A stretch of 64,000 nucleotides of DNA from Micromussa lordhowensis. Taxonomy: Eukaryota; Cnidaria; Anthozoa; Scleractinia; Lobophylliidae. Below are positions 56,541-64,000 of this stretch, in pieces (position 1 is the first letter of the stretch; each line of letters starts with the position of its first letter). Location: positions 15,370,823 to 15,434,822 of the forward strand of contig OZ026600.1 of assembly GCA_964020085.1 (NCBI GenBank), written 5' to 3'. Below the pieces are notes generated by a model. It was given only the letters and a program-made list of their open reading frames with translations. It had not been told where the DNA came from and ran no database searches. The translations under genes were made by a program, and so were the position numbers.

Positions 56541-58494
56541 GCAAGGCAGTGCTCTACAATTATTTTTCGGGAGCCCTTCGCCCACTTAGCCTTGTTTTCT
56601 GGGGTGACCAGAAGTGGAGAGCGGCTGTAGAAAAGAAAAACCCAAAAGGAAAAACAAAAAACATCAAAACCTAATTAATAAGTAATAATTATAACTAGCT
56701 AAGATCAATGTTTATTCAAGGATTGATTATCATTTGTAAGGTCAGCAAATCACCATCATGCATTTGTCAAAAGTGCACAAAGAAAAAAAATCTAGCCGTT
56801 TTTGTACTCAAAAGTGAAGATAACTGTAGCAAAACTCCCCCCCCCTAAAAATAAAAAACTTTTTACCCCCTTTGCTCTCCATGCGTCTGAAAATTTAGTT
56901 CATTCTACATCAATTTGGGGCTTTTCATGCACAGTATACAAAGCACAACAACTATGAAGAGTTTTGGTTTCCCCTATACGAAGTACAGAAGTAAACTAGT
57001 GTCATGATGACTGCAAGCCTGTGTGAAATGCATATACAACTGAGACATTGTTTGACCATTGTTTTGACGGAATAGATCGATTTAGACAGTCCTAATTTTG
57101 CCATTTTGTCTTGTAATCTCACTGCAACACAAGAAATCAAATAAGGAAAGACATTGTTTTTTGATACTGTCGAACAGATTAATATTGTTTATTGAAGCAA
57201 AACAATTACTGAGGAAAACTTAACCCGTATGTGGCATTGACATGGCTAAACTACCAGTTCTGGAGACATTGTGTACATTTCTATTTGTGTGAAATTATTA
57301 TTAAACAACAGTAATGATATTTTACTGACTTTGCCTGATATATTTGACAATTGTTTACCGAAGTGGAGGTAAAGTGTGGCCACTTTTCTCTGACTCTTTT
57401 TTGAATCATTGTCTTAGTATATACCACATAATCTGAATAATTATTGGCCCAAGGATTAAATTTAATTGGAGCAATATAATGACAAAAGCCATGTTAATTT
57501 TGTTCTGCTGCTCGCAGGTGAACAGTACACTTGGCCAAGCACCCCCTGAGTTAGGCAATAAGTGAAAGCAAGAAAATATGGATTCACTTGTGTGGTATAG
57601 ACTAAAAATCCATATGCCAGTTTAAAATAGTTTTCGTTGCAAAATGTCAGGATTCATAGGCAGGAAAAGCTTGCTACATGAGAATTTAGAGGTCGGTTAC
57701 ATAGCACCATCTTCCCATATAGTAAAAATGAAATAGAAGAGTATGTTGGACCAGACTTGCATTTGTTTGTTTAGATAAGTCGCGTTTACAGTCAATGAAC
57801 AAGTTCAGTTACCAGGGTAAAATCAGCATAAGTAAATTGCTTTTAGTTCACATTAGGGAGGTGTGCGAGCAAAGCCTGACAAAAAAGGATTGATTCCCAG
57901 TTACATCAGTGCTGCAACAGTACAAAATTGCTAGTCTGAACCTGTCACATGCAGTAGACATAAAACAATATATGAAACACAATCTATTAACATTGAAAAT
58001 TGGGTGACATATTATCATGACGTGGTAGTTAGGAAGGCAGTAATCTTTCAATTGCGTGGTTCTTGCTTTTTCTGTGCGGGTTTGCTGCCTGAGGGCAGAA
58101 ATAGTCTAGTTTTGTTGCTTAACATACTGCGATGTCACAGTGCTTCTACCCACCCAGATCTTGTAATAGGTATAGATTTTTGTACTGCTGAAAACATTCT
58201 GCTAAAACATTCCTCATTTCTTCATGCTAATGAAATGTCACAGCAGGGGTAAGATTTTCAAATCTACCCTTTCCCTTCTACATGATAGTAAATGTCAATT
58301 TGTAAATTTTAAATTGAGAAAGGAAAAGGACACAACAACCACAAAGTTCCTTGTAAGTAATTGTTATATTTTGTTTGGAAAACACCATGAACTGTCAACT
58401 ACATTTCGAGAAAAGCAGACTGTTGTCTCGCTTGGGTTTATCACTACGGTGCCAAAAGGTTAGGTTTGGAAGTTAACTTTGAGAATGTTGCTAC
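56541..58494. other. No gene seen
   Basis: AT-rich DNA. Short frames at 56952, 57848 and 58004 have no recognisable domain. Confidence 0.4.
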
Positions 58495-58578
58495 CACGCT
58501 TGGAAATTATTGCTCGAAATTGGGCCAACTTTCAATTTGGCCGCGCGTTACCTGGGGTGAAGTTTTCCAAAATCCAAG

Positions 58579-59214
58579 ATGGCGGATATATCTGAACCCA
58601 CCGAAGAGGAACTAATATTTTCAATAAAAGAAGCCCTTAAGCAAAGCAAGTCGGCATTTGAGCGAAGAATTTCGAATGGGCCTAAATTGAGGGATCTAGA
58701 TATCACATTCAATCGGCTTAACAAGGTTGCTGAATTAGCTGTGAAAGGAAACTTTGGAGCAATTCGAGAGCGACCTAAATATAAACTTGGCGAACTGTAT
58801 CCAATGCTACAGCGTTGCATGATTCGGGCGAAATGTGCCATTGATCGCCGGCTATCACCAAGGATGAGTAAAGTGCACCCGTGGATGGTCGTTTTTGATC
58901 TCCCTATGGCACAAGAGGTTTTTAACATTTTACATAAGGACATTCTTGGTCTAACAAGGTATGGTTTAGAAGTAGAAGAGAAGCCAGGTTCTGTAACAAT
59001 TACTTTTCTCAGTCTGAGAAGACTATGTAATTTGTTTGACAAATTTATGGACTGTGGTGGATTTATCAAGCAGCTTGGCGAAGGAAAGGGACAAGTCAAG
59101 CTCATTGTCAGCCAAGAAAAAAAAGGAGTGATGATCTACAATGCAAAAGCAGAGTGTTTGCAAGGAAAATTTTGCTATGGGTATTGGAATTCGTTTGGTA
59201 TCAGCCAACACTAA
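58579..59214 (+). CDS. Unrecognised 211-residue transposon-encoded protein
   Basis: Intact ORF 85 bp inside the left terminus, start AAGATGGCGG. Sequence starts MADISEPTEEELIFSIKEAL. It is helical and basic (KSAFERRISNGPKLRDLDIT), with a middle RRLSPRMSKVHPWMVVFDLP and end KAECLQGKFCYGYWNSFGIS. No known domain recognised. Its position, hugging the terminus and facing the transposase-like remnant, suggests an accessory protein of the element. Full frame without breaks implies recent activity. Confidence 0.6.
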   Translation: MADISEPTEEELIFSIKEALKQSKSAFERRISNGPKLRDLDITFNRLNKVAELAVKGNFGAIRERPKYKLGELYPMLQRCMIRAKCAIDRRLSPRMSKVHPWMVVFDLPMAQEVFNILHKDILGLTRYGLEVEEKPGSVTITFLSLRRLCNLFDKFMDCGGFIKQLGEGKGQVKLIVSQEKKGVMIYNAKAECLQGKFCYGYWNSFGISQH

Positions 59215-60009
59215 ATACAGAAATCACCAGTTTATTTTGGCAGCCGACATTGCTTAACTGTTGCATTAAATGGGTGTAAGCTACACAAAGAAAAGACACT
59301 ATTAAAACAAACAAATAGTAAAACACTATCAAATAGTAGTATTCATTCTGGATGTTATAATGCCTCCACATGATCATATCAGCTTAAATAAGGTAAACCA
59401 CTACTATAAGTGCTGAAACTGATAAACTTATTATGGTTACGAGAAATATGAAGACAGAGAAAACTTTAGATATATTATGACATCAAATTACAGTTGATAA
59501 TTAAGGAAACAGAGATAGAACTTTAGCCAAGAGCAGCTTTAAAAGGCCTGTCAAAATGCACAATCAGGATTAACTCATGACAATTTCATAATTTAGTCCC
59601 TCCTTGGTAGGGGTACATTGTATTCCCCCCTTTGCTGACTTTGTTATTTTAGCCATGTATTATACAGATCATAATTATAATATAGTTTAACTGAACTTTT
59701 ATATTAACTTCTAAATGTTTTGCCTCCAGGTGATCAACTTAAATGAGGCAGAACTGCTATAATAATATTGTAAGCAATGAAATTGAACTCTATGGTTATA
59801 TGAGCAGTATGTAAACAGAGAAAACTTTGAGTTCAATATAATCAGTTACAGTTAAATATAAACTTACATTAACCTCAACTCCTTGTTCATGAAAATCTTA
59901 CAAGGCATGAAAAATAAAACAGTTGTGTTATAAGTCCTTAAACAGCTGGGGTTTATTGTGAGTCAAAACACTGCATCCAAAAATATCACTCAATGTTTTG
60001 AGGATTAAC

Positions 60010-60524
60010 TCATGACAAATGCTTAAGGCACTCCTGGGTGGGCTTTCCCTCCTTTACTGACCTTGTTACTTCAGCCATGAATGGATGACCACAGTAGTAG
60101 CATTTTTCATTGCATTGAGGCTTATGAAAACCACAATAACAGTGATGCTGTGGATCTGTGGTCACACGACGGGGGATAAGGCTTTCCTTTGTCTGGTGAT
60201 AGGTCAAGACGGAGGGCTGATGAATAGGCAGCCAAAGTTTACTGATGTAGTCATGTCGGAAGACTTGGTGCCAGCGGTCCTTAAAAAGACTGTTTTTTGC
60301 ATAACTAGCAATCTGGACGTGCTTTGCCTCCCTTCCCTGCATTGTGTTTATACCAAGGCCAGTTCCATATTTATCGAACATCCACTTAATGCCGACAACT
60401 TCTTACTTCTTGATAAATATTCATTACGGAGGTTACATTTTTCTCTTGCCAACTCACCCAGTGGAAATCGGTTTCTTGCAGAACATTGAGGAGACCTCCG
60501 AAGAGGTTTCTTCTTGGTTCCCAT
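60010..60524 (-). CDS. Truncated transposase-like protein (N-terminal tag plus C-terminal domain)
   Basis: The exon 60401-60010 encodes KWMFDKYGTGLGINTMQGRE, then AKHVQIASYAKNSLFKDRWH, QVFRHDYISKLWLP and a Cys/His tail (CYCGFHKPQCNEKCYYCGH). I recognise this as the C-terminal part of a long protein family from coral transposons (NTMQGREAKH, W..VFRH, CYCG), name unknown. A short upstream exon, 60524-60458 (MGTKKKPLRRSPQCSARNRF), has a GTGAGT donor and matching phase across a 56-bp intron. If right, the middle of the protein was deleted and the ends rejoined, giving about 153 residues. The splice is tentative; the C-terminal exon is firmer. Confidence 0.5.
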
Positions 60525-61102
60525 AAAAGCTCAATAATTGAGCCCAATATTCAATGGCCTACAATCAAATGCAAAGATTTTTACTAATTTTTCAAACAAA
60601 AATTCACCCATTTAAGCTCACAATATTAACCATTCTTTCCACGAAAACGAAAGACAAATACCTTTTCTAGGGAACTATGGTTTTACTTTTTCAAAATTCG
60701 GTGGCAATAAACTCAAATATATCACTTTCCAAAGTCCACTAGAACCAGAAAGTACTGGACTTAAAGATGGTGTCGAAGTGCTTCTTCAAGAACGCCGTAT
60801 TTTTCGAAAACTGCACGCTATATGGTGAAAAAGGTATCAAAAGAAAGCTTTTCCCTCAAGGATTTCAGATTTCGCGGCTAGAAATTGTGTACTCGTACCA
60901 TTCCCCCCACAAAGGGAGGGAAGGCCTGGCGTATTTTGCTCTTCGCGCGCGAGGAAAATGCCCGCGTCAAATTTTGAACAAGAGGACTGGGGAAAGCGGG
61001 ACATTTACTTGGCCCAATTTCAGGCAATAATTTCCAAGCGTGTACTGATTTAAATTTCATACAAAATCTATCTCATTCATTTTAACGAGAAACTTTGACC
61101 CT

Positions 61103-61784
61103 ACCTTATCAGGCCAAGCAATTGTCTGTCTCACTTTGTCTATTCCACCACATTGCCCTCCGGTCTTGTCGGTTGATAAAGTTATTAAAACCATCTAGTG
61201 CATAAAGGGAAAAGAATAACTCATATTTACGTACTATTACGAGGGTCACCTAGATCCAGTTTCCCTCTATGTAGGTTGGGAATACAACATCTCTGTCATT
61301 GCTCATAAGGTATTAGACTTTCCAATGTATTTCCGGGTTGCGAATACGTGTCCTTACATTTAGAATAGGGCTCCCGACCTGTAACTGAGTCCCCAAGGAA
61401 TTGCTTTTGCAAATATCATCTCTTTCGCCCCTTTGTTAACCAAACCTTATCAGGCCAAGCAATTGTCTGTCTCACTTTGTCTATTCCACCACATTGCCCT
61501 CCGGTCTTGTCGGTTGATAAAGTTATTAAAACCATCTAGTGCATAAAGGGAAAAGAATAACTCATATTTACGTACTATTACGAGGGTCACCTAGATCCAG
61601 GTTCCCTCTATGTAGGTTGGGAATACAACATCTCTGTCATTGCTCATAAGGTATTAGACTTTCCAATGTATTTCCGGGTTGCGAATACGTGTCCTTACAT
61701 TTAGAATAGGGCTCCCGACCTGTAACTGAGTCCCCAAGGAATTGCTTTTGCAAATATCATCTCTTTCGCCCCTTTGTTAACCAA
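61103..61784. repeat. 341-bp tandem duplication
   Basis: 61103-61443 and 61444-61784 are almost identical (one clear difference, CCAGTTTCCC versus CCAGGTTCCC). No gene inside. Confidence 0.95.
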
Positions 61785-63640
61785 ACGGTGTCGACATTTT
61801 CTAAAGTCATCTTTCAAAAAGGTGATCGAAACGATTACCGATTAAGATACTGTTGTAAAGTTGTCCTATGGTATGCACTCTTTGAAAGAACTCCGGGGAA
61901 AACACAGCGTTAAATCGTTAAAAAAAAGAAAGACAACTAAACCCAGTAATTTTTTTAGTTAATATTCTCTTCATTCCATGTGAAGGAACTGCGTTCACAT
62001 CTCTAAAACAGTTTCTTTAAGTGAATTGACACATTTCGAATAATTAATAACAGCCTCCCTCTGCAATCTTTGATCCCTATACAGTTAAGAACTGAAAATA
62101 ACGACAGCATAAGCATGTTTCATAGACTTGTTAGATACATTGAACTACCTTTTGCAGCTGTTATATCCTTCGAGAAAGCTATGCTTCCGTAACAGCTACT
62201 GTGTTACACTTCGTTAAGTCCGGCTAGGTTTTTCGGCCTCAAATTCACACAAGATACCTAGAGCCCAGGTTCCAGCCTAGTGCATAAGTGGTAATTGTGT
62301 CTTCAGACTAGTAGTGAAAAAAGGGAGGCCTTGTTGAATTTTTTCTCAGAGTGGCCAGTTCAAGTGTGGCCCGTATAATTGACACATTTAGCTTTTTGCT
62401 TCAAGCTATAGCCTCGGGTAATTGCATGTAAATATTACTGTTATTAATTAAAAATAAAACTGAAAACCTATTATTCCACTTTACAGGGAGATGCTAAAGA
62501 TTGCCCAGTGTGTCCGCCACAAGCCAGCTATATATACGACAGAAAAAACATTTTGAATAAAATTTTTTTTGAAATACAGTAACTTTCCTATCTGACTTGT
62601 TAAAAAATATGGTAGCAGGAAATTGCAACAGAAGCTGTAGGGCAGGGCCCGCGGAGTGAATTTTTAAGTGGGGGGGGGGGGGCAAACCAGCAAGCGTGAG
62701 CCAACTAGGGGGGTCAGGGGGCATTCTCCCGGGAAAACTTGAATTATTACTCTTCTGAAATGGCTAGAAATGCATCCAAAAAACGCTAACAGTAACTTAA
62801 TTTGTAATTGTTTTCAATGAAAAACAACAAAAAAAACGTATTACAACCTCTTATTTTAACAAAATATACTGAAATAGATGTATTGGCTACCTTCCAAGCT
62901 AAAGCCCCCCCAGCCTCACCCTCTCCGCGGTGCCTGTAGGGAACCCCTCACCTGACATTAATTTCGTTTAAATTCCCCCCCCCCTCTTTGGGAACATTAA
63001 CGAACTCAGAGGAAGAAAACACTTTTGAAAAGTGTACATCTTAATTTCTTATCTCAAAAAATTCTTCCCTGTTTTTTGATAACTGCGATACACAAGAATT
63101 CCTTGTTAGCCTCATCACATATACCCAAGTGCCAAGCGAGAAGTGAGAGAAATGCTAGGGAGGCTAGGTTGTCGAAAAAGGAAGATGTCATGGAACTCCC
63201 CCTCCTGTGCTTTATGTGCTGTTCAAAAGTTACCTTTCACGAATCACCATGCCTACTGTACAGGTGTATTCCGATTCATTGTAAAGCACATAGAGTCAGA
63301 TGGAACCTCTTATATTGAATAGTGTAGAAGTACTTCTCTAAAACTGCCTATCGACTCTATAGTCCCTGGAGCAAATGTGATAAACTTTTGTATTCATCCT
63401 CGCACAAAGTATACTGTCTTTTTTTTTATCGATTAATCACACACCATAACTTTGATTTCAATAGTGCGCACAAGGCGAATATATAGGAAGGACACTGTAA
63501 TTATGAAAATCTTATCCTTGGTTCCGCGCGCGTGGCACTTGACTTCAAGACGTTTGTTGCATATTGGTTGGTGACATGTCGGAAGTGACGAAGTAAAATG
63601 ACAATAGGAGTAGCAAATGATTCGCCAATGACAAGCAACG
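61785..63640. other. No gene seen; homopolymer runs
   Basis: G run near 62669-62682 and C runs near 62907 and 62977. Otherwise AT-rich with no supported gene. The plus-strand frame at 63025-63318 has no recognisable domain. Confidence 0.4.
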
Positions 63641-63654
63641 TCTACGATCTATGG

Positions 63655-63662
63655 TATAAAAT
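63655..63662 (+). promoter_or_regulatory. TATA box candidate
   Basis: GGTATAAAATTGCC 90 bp before the ATG at 63746, with a GCCAAT word about 30 bp upstream (63624). Confidence 0.45.
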
Positions 63663-63745
63663 TGCCACACTATGTTCTCGCTACTTCATTTCGAGTTATC
63701 TACAACCAAGTTGACCAAGGGCAGGCTTATTAACAGAAGGAGACA

Positions 63746-63952
63746 ATGGCAAGCAATGCTCAAATGTCACAACTTAGCCGTCAAAGTGGAATGGTTTGTT
63801 GTTGACTGTGCTATCTAACTAACCAAATGAAAGTAGGTCTTACATAAGATGCAATTATTCCTTTGCAGTTGGTAATACGAGACGAGCAGTTGTTCGACTT
63901 TCTTGAAGAGCTGGCAAATTACTTGGAGGGGATACTAGTCCAAATTGATGCG
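63746..63952 (+). CDS. First two exons of a possible ordinary gene (runs off the window)
   Basis: Exon 1, 63746-63793 (GACAATGGC start), encodes MASNAQMSQLSRQSGM and ends at a GTTTGT donor. Exon 2, 63869-63952, after CCTTTGCAG, encodes LVIRDEQLFDFLEELANYLE plus GILVQIDA and ends at GCG|GTGAGA. Phases are 0 and 0. The promoter-like TATA and the even composition favour a real gene. The family is not recognisable from 44 residues. Confidence 0.5.
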
Positions 63953-64000
63953 GTGAGAAGCTTTAGTACCAAACAACTATTTTCCTCACACGTCGTATAA

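Larger units (their letters stand above)
58495..61042. mobile_element. 2.5-kb DNA transposon with CACGCTTGG termini, TAC duplication
   Basis: Left end TAC-CACGCTTGGAAATTATTGC, right end the inverse GCAATAATTTCCAAGCGTG-TAC. About 32 inverted bases include GAAATTGGGCC. The 3-bp TAC at both sides plus CAC termini fit the EnSpm/CACTA group, though CACGC is not the classic CACTA. It carries a 211-residue ORF (+) and a truncated transposase-like gene (-), convergent. Likely an internal deletion derivative. Confidence 0.7.

Noticed and set aside
58548..59105. Minus-strand frame of 185 codons
   Set aside because: Shadow of the 211-residue plus-strand ORF, which has a better start and composition.

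Overview
This is a gene-poor, AT-rich eukaryotic nuclear window dominated by mobile DNA. Introns with GT/AG borders, interstitial TTAGGG repeats, a THAP/TTAA transposon carrying a P2X7-intracellular-domain-like gene, a CR1-like LINE and many short fold-back elements suggest a cnidarian, most likely a stony coral. That assignment is inference from family content.

Left part (1-32.8 kb). It holds scattered fragments: two orphan minus-strand exons, a decayed retrotransposon tail (3.35-3.78 kb), a 1.4-kb TA-flanked Tc1/mariner-like non-autonomous element (5952-7374), fold-back elements, microsatellites and a tRNA-like SINE (15.77-16.07 kb). Around 16.3-19.9 kb a minus-strand gene (Tudor-like exon, Pro/Ala repeat exon, coiled coil) lies head to head with an EnSpm/CACTA-like transposase broken by a TGA. 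Next come a degenerate Thr/Leu-rich-looking pyrimidine satellite (23.8-25.0 kb) and seven 129-bp units, each of which looks like a 27-nt microexon plus its intron (28.4-29.4 kb).

Centre (32.8-54.6 kb): the main find, a nest of transposons. The outer layer is a 21.8-kb unit with inverted termini starting CCTCTCACGCG and subterminal arrays of CGAACGG motifs. Its own genes appear to be a 586-aa DUF7869-like protein (+) and a five-exon BEN-domain gene (-). A 12.2-kb Kolobok-type transposon (39750-51975, TTAA target duplication) sits in intron 2 of the BEN gene. It encodes a nine-exon, 883-aa THAP-DDE transposase whose frame I can follow without a break, and a convergent P2X7-intracellular-domain-like gene with one stop codon. 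Inside an intron of the transposase lies a CR1-like LINE with a full-length 1186-aa ORF that carries a perfect 2A ribosome-skipping motif behind a signal-like N-terminus. Removing the Kolobok layer leaves an outer element of about 9.6 kb.

Right part (54.6-64 kb). An ~806-bp tandem repeat abuts the outer element and seems to contain its empty target site. A 2.5-kb element with CACGCTTGG inverted termini and a 3-bp TAC duplication (58495-61042) carries a 211-aa ORF and a short transposase-like C-terminus. A recent 341-bp tandem duplication follows. The window ends with the first two exons of a possible ordinary gene preceded by a TATA box.
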